Assembly (NCBI RefSeq): GCF_029914245.1
Contig: NZ_JARYZI010000002.1
Location: 62,001 to 126,000 of the forward strand
Direction of reading: 5' to 3'
Length of the DNA stretch: 64,000 bases
Origin: Fusibacter bizertensis
GTDB lineage: Bacteria > Bacillota > Clostridia > Peptostreptococcales > Acidaminobacteraceae
Under the pieces are notes generated by a model. It was not told the DNA's origin and did no database searches. It saw only the letters and a program-made list of their open reading frames with translations. Numbering within the stretch: the first letter of the stretch is position 1; every line of letters starts with the position of its first letter. Positions 55,016 to 63,494 of this stretch are shown one piece after another. The position numbers and the translations under genes were made by a program.

Positions 55016-55702
55016 TTAACTGAGTATCAGTTCCTTGCCAATGTTCTTAGCCGCTTTATAGTAATAAGTGCTCAATCTTTCATCATCATGAATTGAAGCC
55101 ATCATGTCTGTAACTTCAGCCACTAAAAGATTACAAGGCATCGTAGCTCTTATAGCCTCATATGTTTCAATAGTTGGATCATTGACGATAACATTCATAA
55201 GCTCTAGCCTACTTCTTGCAATACTTTTAAAAGGCTTTGGTACTTTACTTAATAGAACAGCACATTCACGAACTGCTGACTTTTGAAGCGAGGGTTGCGA
55301 AAGTCTATTATCGATCATTATAAGATAAACACTTTTCCAAAAAAGATAATCATCTTTAGCTTGAATTGTCATTAGTTCTTTTCTCGCATCTACTAGATGA
55401 CCCATATAATACAATTCAATTGCACCAAGCAAAGTATAAGGAACACGGGTGGTTTTTGGGAATAATGCATTTTTAAGCAGTGAATCCCTTGCAGATATAA
55501 AACCAACTTTATCAACACAAACATATAATTTACGCAGTCCTCGATAAAATTGTCGGTGATTTTCTCTTTTATCAAAGTAAGGTATGGCAATTACTAGCAA
55601 TATGAGCAGCAACAACGCAAGTATCCATTCTCCTGTTAAGAGCCTCGTCAAAGCAATACACAGCAGCAATGTAAAGAAAACTATTTTGGTTATTTTATTC
55701 AT
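55016..55702 (-). CDS. Unrecognised membrane-anchored helical protein
   Basis: A 228-residue protein with an N-terminal hydrophobic hairpin (two segments about 7-22 and 24-43), then a basic stretch, then about 180 residues predicted helical and possibly TPR-like (GAIELYYMGHLVDARKEL, YKAAKNIGKEL). No catalytic motif is seen. The start overlaps the stop of the upstream 289-residue protein by 4 nt (ATGA), so both are translated together and probably act together, with rubredoxin first in the operon. I do not recognise the family. Confidence 0.75.
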   Translation of the reverse strand: MNKITKIVFFTLLLCIALTRLLTGEWILALLLLILLVIAIPYFDKRENHRQFYRGLRKLYVCVDKVGFISARDSLLKNALFPKTTRVPYTLLGAIELYYMGHLVDARKELMTIQAKDDYLFWKSVYLIMIDNRLSQPSLQKSAVRECAVLLSKVPKPFKSIARSRLELMNVIVNDPTIETYEAIRATMPCNLLVAEVTDMMASIHDDERLSTYYYKAAKNIGKELILS

Positions 55703-56568
55703 GGGATTAAACTAAGAATTTCTGTCTCTCTCATTTTAATTTCTTCCACGACTTCATTGTATGGTTTTAAGAAATTGGTGTATTTCCCAATTACAGCATT
55801 GAGTAAATAATGCATATCAATAATATCTGTATCTCTAATCATACAACGGCTAGCTGTTAATAAAAATCGATCCATTTTAGGTGCGTCTTTCATCAGTTTT
55901 CTATATAAATATTCCGATATTTTTTTATCATGTACATCCAACAAAGAGTAGTACAAATTTAGGTCACTATTTTTATAGTATTTAAAGATTACTTCTCTTA
56001 CTTTTGCGTGACCTTGATCTTTTTTAATCTGTCTAAGCGCAAGCATATCATATTTTAATTTTCTATAGGTCATATCAAAGTTTTTATACTTAATATTAAT
56101 TTCATTTTCATCAGTAATATCAAGCGTTTCTCTCTCTTTAAAAATTCTTTGGTAGTTGTTCTTTAAGAAATCTTCTCCTAAAAGTGAAATTAAATAACTG
56201 ATAATTGCATTGGATTCAATACCTTTTTGAATCATTAACGCACCAGAACCTAACATTACGATTTTTGAAAAGTAGACATCACTCTCGTCAAAGTTATATG
56301 CATAGCATTCAATTACATCGGATATCACTTCAGTTGATAATTCAGAAGCCAAAAGCGAGATAAACAAATGGAATGTATGATCCACTTTGTAAAGCGGTGA
56401 ACTTGTAATTGCATCAATATTTTTCGCCTTAGCTACGTCATTTGCTTTTGCAACGAGTTTAATATAATTTATAAGTCTAAATTTATCTGTGATCGGTAGT
56501 GTTTTTATTCTATTAAGTTCGAAAGTACTTTCAAAGTATTCAGTAATGTGATCATATTTGTTTATCAT
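55699..56568 (-). CDS. Unrecognised soluble helical protein
   Basis: A 289-residue protein without signal peptide or clear TM helix; the segment MLGSGALMIQKGIESNAI is the most hydrophobic. Composition is rich in Ile, Lys, Asp and Tyr, and the pattern is mostly alpha-helical. No enzymatic motif is visible. AGGAGG precedes its ATG. It lies between rubredoxin (9 nt upstream) and the membrane-anchored protein (ATGA overlap), an arrangement that points to a joint function. Family unknown to me. Confidence 0.75.
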   Translation of the reverse strand: MINKYDHITEYFESTFELNRIKTLPITDKFRLINYIKLVAKANDVAKAKNIDAITSSPLYKVDHTFHLFISLLASELSTEVISDVIECYAYNFDESDVYFSKIVMLGSGALMIQKGIESNAIISYLISLLGEDFLKNNYQRIFKERETLDITDENEINIKYKNFDMTYRKLKYDMLALRQIKKDQGHAKVREVIFKYYKNSDLNLYYSLLDVHDKKISEYLYRKLMKDAPKMDRFLLTASRCMIRDTDIIDMHYLLNAVIGKYTNFLKPYNEVVEEIKMRETEILSLIP

Positions 56569-56577
56569 CTCAGCCTC

Positions 56578-56748
56578 CTATTTGTTTTGCTCAACTGGTA
56601 CAAATGCCATCTTTGGTTGATTACAGGTTGGACATCTCCAATCCTCAGGTAAATCTTCAAAAGCAGTTCCCTTTGGGATGTCATGCATCCAATCGCCACG
56701 TTCTGGCTTATACAAGTAACTACATACAGTACATTGATATTGTCCCAT
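56578..56748 (-). CDS. Rubredoxin
   Basis: A 56-residue iron electron carrier. The iron is held by CTVC near the N terminus (C6, C9) and CPTC (about C41, C44). The typical YKPERGD and FEDLPEDWRCP segments are present. The ATG at 56748 has GGAGG 5 nt upstream; 13 in-frame codons before it are unsupported. It heads an operon with two unrecognised proteins and no obvious redox partner such as rubrerythrin or flavodiiron protein, which is unusual. Confidence 0.95.
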   Translation of the reverse strand: MGQYQCTVCSYLYKPERGDWMHDIPKGTAFEDLPEDWRCPTCNQPKMAFVPVEQNK

Positions 56749-56908
56749 TTTGACCTCCAATTGGAATTGATAGAAGAAAATAACCAAATCTCCCTCATTA
56801 TTATTATATCACGTGGTTTTGTAAATTATAGTATAAAAAAATCAAAAAGTGTTTTTATAAAAAAACAGGGTACATAATGAAATAACGAAATATTAACGGG
56901 AGGAAATT

Positions 56909-57448
56909 ATGCTAAAAATTTACACAAGAACTGGTGACAGTGGCGAAACTAGCTTGTATGACGGCGCGAGAGTACCAAAAGATTCTGTTAGGGTTGAAAG
57001 TTATGGCACTATTGATGAACTTAATTCTATGCTTGGACTTGCTAGACAGTATACCTCAGATAAAGAAATCACTGATATCCTTTTAAAGATGCAGCGTTCA
57101 TTATTCAATGTAGCCGGCGAGTTGGCGACAACAGTTGGTGAAAACTTCCCTGAAAAAGTCTCAGACGTCGATGTTAAATGGCTTGAAGAGACCATTGATC
57201 ATTATCTAGATTTAATGAATAGAAATGAAGTTTTCCAGTTCATTATACCTGGAAGTAATTTATTAAGTGCAACTTTACACGTGGCAAGAACAATTTGTCG
57301 TAGAGCTGAACGTAGAATTTTATCTTTACACGAGGAATCTCAAGTTAGACCTGAACTTATGAAATATGTCAATCGCTTGTCTGATACGCTTTATGCTATT
57401 GCTAGGTATTCTGAAACAGATCTTATAAGGGTTGAATTTAAAAAATAA
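56909..57448 (+). CDS. pduO: Cob(I)alamin adenosyltransferase, PduO type
   Basis: Transfers the adenosyl group of ATP to cob(I)alamin to make adenosylcobalamin. The 179-residue protein has the ATP-binding N terminus TRTGDSGETSLYDG, SYGTIDELNSMLG, and the C-terminal RTICRRAERR with conserved arginines. GGGAGG lies upstream. No pdu microcompartment genes are nearby, so it is probably a housekeeping enzyme for B12 salvage, in line with the cobT-riboswitch unit elsewhere in the window. It is followed by an ADP-ribosylglycohydrolase gene after 38 nt. Confidence 0.94.
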   Translation: MLKIYTRTGDSGETSLYDGARVPKDSVRVESYGTIDELNSMLGLARQYTSDKEITDILLKMQRSLFNVAGELATTVGENFPEKVSDVDVKWLEETIDHYLDLMNRNEVFQFIIPGSNLLSATLHVARTICRRAERRILSLHEESQVRPELMKYVNRLSDTLYAIARYSETDLIRVEFKK

Positions 57449-57486
57449 TACAAGTCCAATTGAAATTCCCATGAGAGGAGGTTTAT

Positions 57487-58371
57487 ATGGAACGTTTAAA
57501 AGGCATGCTATTTGGTGCATTTGTCGCTGATGCGTATGCTCTCGGACTACACTGGGTATATGACACTGAAAAATTGAGTCAAGAACAAGACAAACTTGAC
57601 GGCTTCATTACCCCTTCTAAAGGAAGCTTTCATTTTGGTAAAAGACGTGGTGAATTTACACATTATGGAGATCAAAGTTTATTATTGCTAAAAAGCATCT
57701 CTTCAAATAACGGCTTTTCACTTGATGTTTTTAAAACGCATTGGTTAACTTTTATGTCAAAATATGAAGGTTATATGGATCATGCTACAAAAGAAACGTT
57801 GAATACATTAGATGACAGGACGCATTTCGGTTCATCTTCAGATGAACTAGGTGGTTTTGCTAGAGTTGCACCTTTAATTTACTATCATTTCGACGATCCA
57901 CTTCTTAAAAAATATATTGAAAAACAAACTAGACTCACACACAATAACGATCTCGTTGTTAACTTTAGCAGCTTTGCTGTTGACTTACTTTTAGAACTTA
58001 TTATTGGAAAACCAATTATCGAAACAATCGATAAAGTTTCAGAAAACTATCCTATGATAAAAGATTGGGTAGAAATGATTAAACCAAGATTATCCGAAGA
58101 TACTGTGACAGTTATAAAAGACATTGGACAAAGCTGTTCTAGTCAATTTGCAATACCTGCTACACTCTATCTCACATTGAAATACCACGATAACTTTGAA
58201 GAAGCAATGAAACAAAACGTACTCTCTGGTGGAGATTCAGCTGGTAGAGGTATGGTTGTAGGTATGTTTCTAGGGGCCAGTTTAGGTTTTTCAAAAATTC
58301 CACCTCAGTGGTGTCAATCGTTATTGGCTTATGACTTAATCAATGGGTTTACCGAACACAAACTCATTTGA
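57487..58371 (+). CDS. ADP-ribosylglycohydrolase family protein
   Basis: A 294-residue all-helical DraG/ARH fold protein that would release ADP-ribose from modified proteins or small molecules. The N terminus RLKGMLFGAFVADAYALG is typical. The first metal motif, usually T-D-D-T, reads YGDQS, and the second is GGDSAGRGMVVGMFLGA instead of the usual G-D-T-D; magnesium binding may therefore differ from classical DraG. GAGAGGAGG precedes the ATG. It follows pduO by 38 nt, probably in one operon. Its substrate is unknown. Confidence 0.87.
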   Translation: MERLKGMLFGAFVADAYALGLHWVYDTEKLSQEQDKLDGFITPSKGSFHFGKRRGEFTHYGDQSLLLLKSISSNNGFSLDVFKTHWLTFMSKYEGYMDHATKETLNTLDDRTHFGSSSDELGGFARVAPLIYYHFDDPLLKKYIEKQTRLTHNNDLVVNFSSFAVDLLLELIIGKPIIETIDKVSENYPMIKDWVEMIKPRLSEDTVTVIKDIGQSCSSQFAIPATLYLTLKYHDNFEEAMKQNVLSGGDSAGRGMVVGMFLGASLGFSKIPPQWCQSLLAYDLINGFTEHKLI

Positions 58372-58412
58372 AAAATCACCTCATATAATTACATTCACTA
58401 TGAAACAACTTT

Positions 58413-58457
58413 AGAAAAGTTTGAAAATCACATAAAATTTTCAAACTTTTCTTTTAA
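58413..58457 (+). terminator. Terminator of the pduO operon
   Basis: AGAAAAGTTTGAAAAT and ATTTTCAAACTTTTCT form a 16-bp perfect stem with an 8-nt loop, then TTTAATTTTTT. Confidence 0.88.
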
Positions 58458-58510
58458 TTTTTTGGAAGTTTTTTTATTGTAAAGGGTATAATTAAGTTGG
58501 AGGCGATATC

Positions 58511-59404
58511 ATGTTCACATCTAAGAAACTACTCTCGGCATATGAAAAAGCAACAAAAATTCCCTTTGATGAACATTCAAAATATATTTTTTTTAGCGAT
58601 GTACACCGAGGAGACAATAGTCTATCCGATGAATTTGCGCATAATCAAAATATTTATAACTTTGCACTACAATACTATTTAGATGCTGGTTTCACTTATA
58701 TTGAAGTGGGGGACGGCGATGAACTATGGGAACAAAGTAATTTTCAAGTTATTCGCTATGCACATAGTGACGTTTTTATGATTTTAAGACAATTTTACGA
58801 TCTTGATCGTTTTATTATGCTCTATGGCAATCACAATATGGCATTCAAAAACCCAAAACACACAAAAAAACAACTCTTTAGTTTTTACGACGAATACAAA
58901 GAGTTCTTTAGCGAGCTATTTCCTAATATAGAGGTTAAAGAGGCCGTTGTCCTTGAAAACAAAAAAATTCCTGTTGAGATTTTCGTTGTACACGGGCACC
59001 AAGGTGATTTCATCAACGACCAAATATGGCCAGTTATGAGGTTACTTAATCGATATTTTTGGAGATTCTTTCACATCGTTGGCTTGAAAAATCCAGCTAG
59101 CCCTGCGAAGAATGCACATAAGCGGCATAAAATCGAAAAAAACTATTCGAAATTTATTGCCGCTTATCATAAAACATTAATCGTTGGTCACACACATAGA
59201 CCGAAATTCCCCAAACCAGATGAACTGCCTTATTTCAATACAGGGTGTTGTATACATCCTCGCAACATTACAGGCATCGAGATTGAAAATAACCATATCG
59301 CACTTATTGAATGGAGAATCTCACCTAGTGATAATGGTACATTACAAATTATTAGACGCATCATAAGAGGTCCAAGACCACTTAGCGATTTTGCAAGTAA
59401 GTAA
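58511..59404 (+). CDS. Calcineurin-like metallophosphoesterase
   Basis: A 297-residue phosphoesterase. The five dimetal-site motifs are present in order: FSDVHRGD, GDGDELWE, YGNHN, VHGHQGD and GHTHRP. The layout resembles the LpxH/UDP-diacylglucosamine pyrophosphatase branch but the organism type argues against lipid A synthesis, so the substrate is open. GGAGG lies 7 nt before the ATG. Its end overlaps that of the convergent DUF418 gene by 23 nt. Confidence 0.9.
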   Translation: MFTSKKLLSAYEKATKIPFDEHSKYIFFSDVHRGDNSLSDEFAHNQNIYNFALQYYLDAGFTYIEVGDGDELWEQSNFQVIRYAHSDVFMILRQFYDLDRFIMLYGNHNMAFKNPKHTKKQLFSFYDEYKEFFSELFPNIEVKEAVVLENKKIPVEIFVVHGHQGDFINDQIWPVMRLLNRYFWRFFHIVGLKNPASPAKNAHKRHKIEKNYSKFIAAYHKTLIVGHTHRPKFPKPDELPYFNTGCCIHPRNITGIEIENNHIALIEWRISPSDNGTLQIIRRIIRGPRPLSDFASK

Positions 59405-60524
59405 GTTTACGCCACAACCACTCACAAGGTCCATATTTATGTGATTTCAACCACAAATTACTAATTACCACTTGAATCACATAAAAAACAAGTGCCAATA
59501 AGATATAATCAGGCTGATGTAGTGATCCAAATTTACCAAGACCATAGCCATAAAAATAAGTTGTGAAAAATACCGTTTGAACTAAATAGTTGGTCAATGC
59601 CATTTGCCCTGCCGCTGCCAGTGGTTTAACAATTTTCTTAAACCTCTCACTATTGTAAAGTAGAATTAGAGCAGATGCATAAGCAAACGCACCACTAAGC
59701 GTTAACAGTTCATCAAAAAAAACTGCAACTTGTGGATTTTTTAGATTTACCATAGCAAAAACATATCCAAAAATTATGATCAAAGATAAAGCTGCAGTAA
59801 GCATAAAAAAACGACGAATTTGTATGAGGTTTTCTTTAATCTTGTTAAAAATATTCATTTTTCCTATTGCATATCCTATTGTGAAAAGCCCCAAGATCTT
59901 GATGATTACAAATATTAAATTGAGTAATGTAATCGGTACTTCATTCCCTAACCTATACGCGACCATAGTCAAATAATTTGGTTGCTTATAAGCATCTATC
60001 GATGCTTGAATCATTTCACTTTGAAGTGCTACTTCGCTACTTCCTTGAGCGATAACAAATAAAGCAGTTGAAAAAAGAAGTAAAATACCAGCTTGTTTTA
60101 TTAAGGCCTTATGGTCCTTTTTCCTCATACTGAAAAGTATAAAACCGGTTACTGCGTAAACATGCAGTATATCACCATGCCATACAAATATTAAATGTAT
60201 TACTCCCATAAACATCAATAGCCATAAACGACGCTTATAATAATATTCATTTTCAAGAGGATTACCAGGTTTATTTAAAAAATAATAAAAACCCAATCCA
60301 AAAAGCATTGAAAATAATGTGTAAAATTTACCTACTGCAAAGATATGGATTGCCCATGATGCCATTTGATCTAATAAATCTACATGTAATAAAGGAGACG
60401 CGACATATGAATACATAGTCGCGTCTATCATAGTTAAATTTACAAGTAAAACACCAAACAGCGCAAAGCAACGGATAACATCCATCTCTATTACTCTCTT
60501 TTGACGTTCAACAGGCGAAGTCAT
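59382..60524 (-). CDS. DUF418 family membrane protein (YeiB-like)
   Basis: A 380-residue membrane protein with about ten hydrophobic segments. RCFALFGVLLVNL at the start, KFYTLFSMLFGLGF, and the C-terminal domain PLAAAGQMALTNYLVQT mark the DUF418/YeiB family. Function in this family is largely uncharacterised; a transport or acyl-group transfer role has been proposed by similarity only. It follows the anchored 458-residue protein by 2 nt, so they are likely co-expressed and may be functionally linked. Confidence 0.85.
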   Translation of the reverse strand: MTSPVERQKRVIEMDVIRCFALFGVLLVNLTMIDATMYSYVASPLLHVDLLDQMASWAIHIFAVGKFYTLFSMLFGLGFYYFLNKPGNPLENEYYYKRRLWLLMFMGVIHLIFVWHGDILHVYAVTGFILFSMRKKDHKALIKQAGILLLFSTALFVIAQGSSEVALQSEMIQASIDAYKQPNYLTMVAYRLGNEVPITLLNLIFVIIKILGLFTIGYAIGKMNIFNKIKENLIQIRRFFMLTAALSLIIIFGYVFAMVNLKNPQVAVFFDELLTLSGAFAYASALILLYNSERFKKIVKPLAAAGQMALTNYLVQTVFFTTYFYGYGLGKFGSLHQPDYILLALVFYVIQVVISNLWLKSHKYGPCEWLWRKLTYLQNR

Positions 60525-60526
60525 AA

Positions 60527-61903
60527 TTATAATCCTGTGTTTGAAAGAATCATATCTTTTAAAAGATCTTTGTTTTCAAAGAAATAATCTACTAAGCTTA
60601 AGATGCCATCACGTTCATCAGCAGGTAGAATTTCAGAATTTGTTTTCAGATCTGACATTAGCTGATTTAGTGCTTCACCTTCAATTATATTAGTCAGCCC
60701 TTGATCGACCATATCGTTGCCGATTTCAGATGCTAAACCTTCATCTTCTATCATATCTATTATAGATATACTGTTTTCAGGTAATGACAAAGCTTTTGTG
60801 ACAACGTCATTGTCATATGCATTATAAGTGACTGTTTGTACCATATTAAAACCCATCATATCCATTGCATAACTCAACTGACGAATATTATACTTACTAT
60901 CTATCGCAACTTTAATATTGTAGGTTCCAATATCTACCATAGACTGGCTTAATTGATATTGAGCATCTTGATAGGTAGCAATCATTTCATCCATTGCTTT
61001 ATTCCATTCTGTATCAAAGTTAGTATCAATTTCTACTATTGCTGCTTCTACCTCTGATTTTTCGATTTGTAATATTTTATAATCTTCAGAACTGATTACT
61101 AGATTTAAAACTTCAATTGTTTTGCTCTTTAGCAACGCTTTCAAATTTTCATCAGTTTTTGCTTCGCTTAGCAAATCAACATATAATTTGAGCAGTTCAT
61201 CCATAGTCATAGAAACCTGTAATTCATCGCATTTGATTTCTTTACCATTTGACAGCAACACGCTTACTTTATCACCTTTTTCAAGATTTACTAGTGCATC
61301 ACGCAAAATTGTTTCATACCCCTTATAATCTTTTACAAGCGCTTTAAACAAAGGATCTTTTTCCATATCAAATAGATCGATGTACTTGTTAAAATGTAGT
61401 TCTGACAAATCTACACCACTCTCATCTTTGATCATTTGAAATAATTCAGCTTTGCTCATAGTAAAACTCTTATCATAAAAGGTTTTACTCTCAATCGCGA
61501 TCTGTTCTTGAGTCAACCCTATACCGAAATCAATCAAAGGCTGATCTGCGTAGTTTATACTCAATGCTTCTGTAAGAAAAAGTTCCTTTTGGTCCATATT
61601 AGTTTTCATAACAATATCGCCACTAAACGATATCTGATCAACTAAAGATGTAACAAACTTGGCCATTGCCTCTGGCTCAGCAGAAAAAAAGCTTAAACTA
61701 TCCGTTAAAGTTGCTTCATCAACACTTAAACTTGCTTTTAAAGTAGCATCATATGCCGTATGATTATTTTGAGTTGCACTGTATAATAAATAATTCACAG
61801 GATTACTTTTTATAATGATTCCTTTACCCAGTGTAAATCCTAAAGCGCCAACAACTACAACGCAAAGCACAGCAACTGTTATAATAATGCTTTTCTTATT
61901 CAT
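60527..61903 (-). CDS. Membrane-anchored secreted protein of unknown function
   Basis: A 458-residue protein with one N-terminal TM helix (about residues 6-26) that would place the rest outside the cell. The exterior part is acidic and rich in Ser, Asp, Leu and Glu, with several similar stretches around SLSVDEATL, EALSINYADQP and NYADQP-like segments, and mixed alpha/beta character. I see no catalytic motif, cell-wall sorting signal or lipobox. It is probably the first gene of a two-gene unit with the DUF418 protein. It resembles anchored proteins common in Clostridia that have no assigned role. Confidence 0.75.
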   Translation of the reverse strand: MNKKSIIITVAVLCVVVVGALGFTLGKGIIIKSNPVNYLLYSATQNNHTAYDATLKASLSVDEATLTDSLSFFSAEPEAMAKFVTSLVDQISFSGDIVMKTNMDQKELFLTEALSINYADQPLIDFGIGLTQEQIAIESKTFYDKSFTMSKAELFQMIKDESGVDLSELHFNKYIDLFDMEKDPLFKALVKDYKGYETILRDALVNLEKGDKVSVLLSNGKEIKCDELQVSMTMDELLKLYVDLLSEAKTDENLKALLKSKTIEVLNLVISSEDYKILQIEKSEVEAAIVEIDTNFDTEWNKAMDEMIATYQDAQYQLSQSMVDIGTYNIKVAIDSKYNIRQLSYAMDMMGFNMVQTVTYNAYDNDVVTKALSLPENSISIIDMIEDEGLASEIGNDMVDQGLTNIIEGEALNQLMSDLKTNSEILPADERDGILSLVDYFFENKDLLKDMILSNTGL

Positions 61904-62047
61904 ATCTTGTCCCCCATATCCAATTAATTTTTCTATGTACTTATTGAATTGATGTTGTCAAACCCATACATATCTTTTAACATTATAACATAATAGTAGA
62001 TGCAAATTATTAAAAATCAATTAGACTATTCTGAGAAGGAGGCAATT

Positions 62048-62236
62048 ATGGAATTTAGTATACCACATGACCCAATCATATTACTTGGGATGATTAACAT
62101 GAAACTTCGAGATTTTTATCCAAATATGGAATCTTTATGTGAAGACCTTGGAGTCGACATCATAGAAGTTACCCAAACGCTCCTTGATGCTGGGTTTAAA
62201 TATGATTTCACAACCAATCAGTTTCATCAAATCTAA
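62048..62236 (+). CDS. DUF4250 domain protein
   Basis: A 62-residue protein starting at 62048, where AAGGAGG lies 5 nt upstream; an earlier in-frame ATG at 62000 has no SD. It shows the family pattern PHDPIILLGMINMKLRD near the N terminus and ends with GFKYDFTTNQF. DUF4250 proteins are small, found in Firmicutes, and have no known function; a helix-turn-helix-like core has been suggested by the pattern LCEDLGVDIIEVTQTLLDAG. It stands alone before a strong bidirectional terminator. Confidence 0.8.
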   Translation: MEFSIPHDPIILLGMINMKLRDFYPNMESLCEDLGVDIIEVTQTLLDAGFKYDFTTNQFHQI

Positions 62237-62286
62237 AAAAAAGACACTTCTTGCCCATGGGGATGGGCGACAAGAAGTGTCTTTTT
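62235..62286. terminator. Bidirectional terminator between the DUF4250 and thiolase genes
   Basis: AAAGACACTTCTTG and CAAGAAGTGTCTTT with an inner CCCAT/ATGGG stem, flanked by A8 on the left and T5 on the right. Confidence 0.92.
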
Positions 62287-62305
62287 CATTTCAATTTTAC
62301 CTCAT

Positions 62306-63484
62306 TTATGGTCTTTCAATGAGTAATGTCGTACCCATTCCGCCACCTATACAAAGTGTTGCCAATCCTTTTTTAGCGTCGCGTTTTTGCATCTCGTGAA
62401 GCAAAGTAACAAATATACGCGTTCCACTTGCGCCAACCGGATGACCGATTGCGATTGCGCCGCCATTTACGTTTACGATCTCAGGATTTAATCCTAAATC
62501 TCTCACCACTGCAAGCGATTGTGCAGCAAAAGCTTCATTCGCTTCTATAAGTTCCAAATCTTCAACTTTCCATCCTGCACTTGCAAGAGCAGCCTTAGAT
62601 GCTGGAACTGGTCCATAACCCATAATTGATGGATCTACACCTTTTGTACCAAACCCCTTAACGATAGCAAGAACTTCTAGTCCAAGTGCCTTCGCTTTTT
62701 CTAGACTCATAACAACAACCATAGCTGCGCCATCATTGATTCCAGAAGCATTTCCAGCAGTAACCGTACCCTCTTTTTTAAATGCTGGTCTTAATTTTTG
62801 TAAAGATTCAATTGTTGTTCCATGTTTGATATATTCATCTTGATCAACAACAACTTCACCTTTTCTAGTTTTAATCACTACTGGAACAATCTCATCTACA
62901 AATCTACCTTCTTTTTGCGCTTTTTCAGCTCTATTTTGACTTGTTAAAGCAAATTCATCTTGTTCTTCTCTAGATAAATTCCATTGTTCAGCAATATTTT
63001 CAGCTGTTATCCCCATATGATAATCATTAAATGCATCTGTTAGTGCATCTTTAATCATATGATCTTGCATTTGTACATGTCCCATCTTACTTCCCCAGCG
63101 ACTTTGAGTCGCGAGGTAAGGTGCATTTGACATACTTTCCGCACCACCACAAAGAATCGTGTCAGCGCCACCACTACCAATAATTTGAGCTGCTAAACTA
63201 ATCGCTCTTAGTCCTGAACCACAAAGTATATTAAGTGACATTGCAGGTACTTCCACTGGCACACCGGCCTTCACTGCAATTTGTCTTGCTATATTTTGAC
63301 CTTGACCAGCACTTAAGATATTGCCAATGATCACTTCATCTATAACGCTTTCAGAAATTTTTGCGCGTTTAATTGCTTCTTTTGCCGCCACAACGCCTAA
63401 ATCAACTACAGATACATCTTTAAGTGCACCACCGAAAGAACCCACTGGTGTTCTAACTGCAGCAACTATTGCAACTTCTCTCAT
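62306..63484 (-). CDS. thlA: Acetyl-CoA C-acetyltransferase (thiolase)
   Basis: Condenses two acetyl-CoA to acetoacetyl-CoA or runs in the degradative direction. The 392-residue protein has the nucleophilic cysteine in [10 protein letters not shown] (about residue 88), the NEAFAAQ motif, the histidine in [14 protein letters not shown] and the second cysteine in LCIGGGMG. Butyrate-forming Clostridia use it at the start of the acetoacetyl-CoA pathway; crotonase and butyryl-CoA dehydrogenase genes are not in view. An SDR reductase gene lies 10 nt upstream, so the pair may provide 3-hydroxybutyryl-CoA. Confidence 0.96.
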   Translation of the reverse strand: MREVAIVAAVRTPVGSFGGALKDVSVVDLGVVAAKEAIKRAKISESVIDEVIIGNILSAGQGQNIARQIAVKAGVPVEVPAMSLNILCGSGLRAISLAAQIIGSGGADTILCGGAESMSNAPYLATQSRWGSKMGHVQMQDHMIKDALTDAFNDYHMGITAENIAEQWNLSREEQDEFALTSQNRAEKAQKEGRFVDEIVPVVIKTRKGEVVVDQDEYIKHGTTIESLQKLRPAFKKEGTVTAGNASGINDGAAMVVVMSLEKAKALGLEVLAIVKGFGTKGVDPSIMGYGPVPASKAALASAGWKVEDLELIEANEAFAAQSLAVVRDLGLNPEIVNVNGGAIAIGHPVGASGTRIFVTLLHEMQKRDAKKGLATLCIGGGMGTTLLIERP

Positions 63485-63494
63485 GAAAATCCTC

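Noticed and set aside
62184-62399. Plus-strand frame after the DUF4250 gene
   Set aside because: It runs through a bidirectional terminator and into the 3' end of the thiolase gene.
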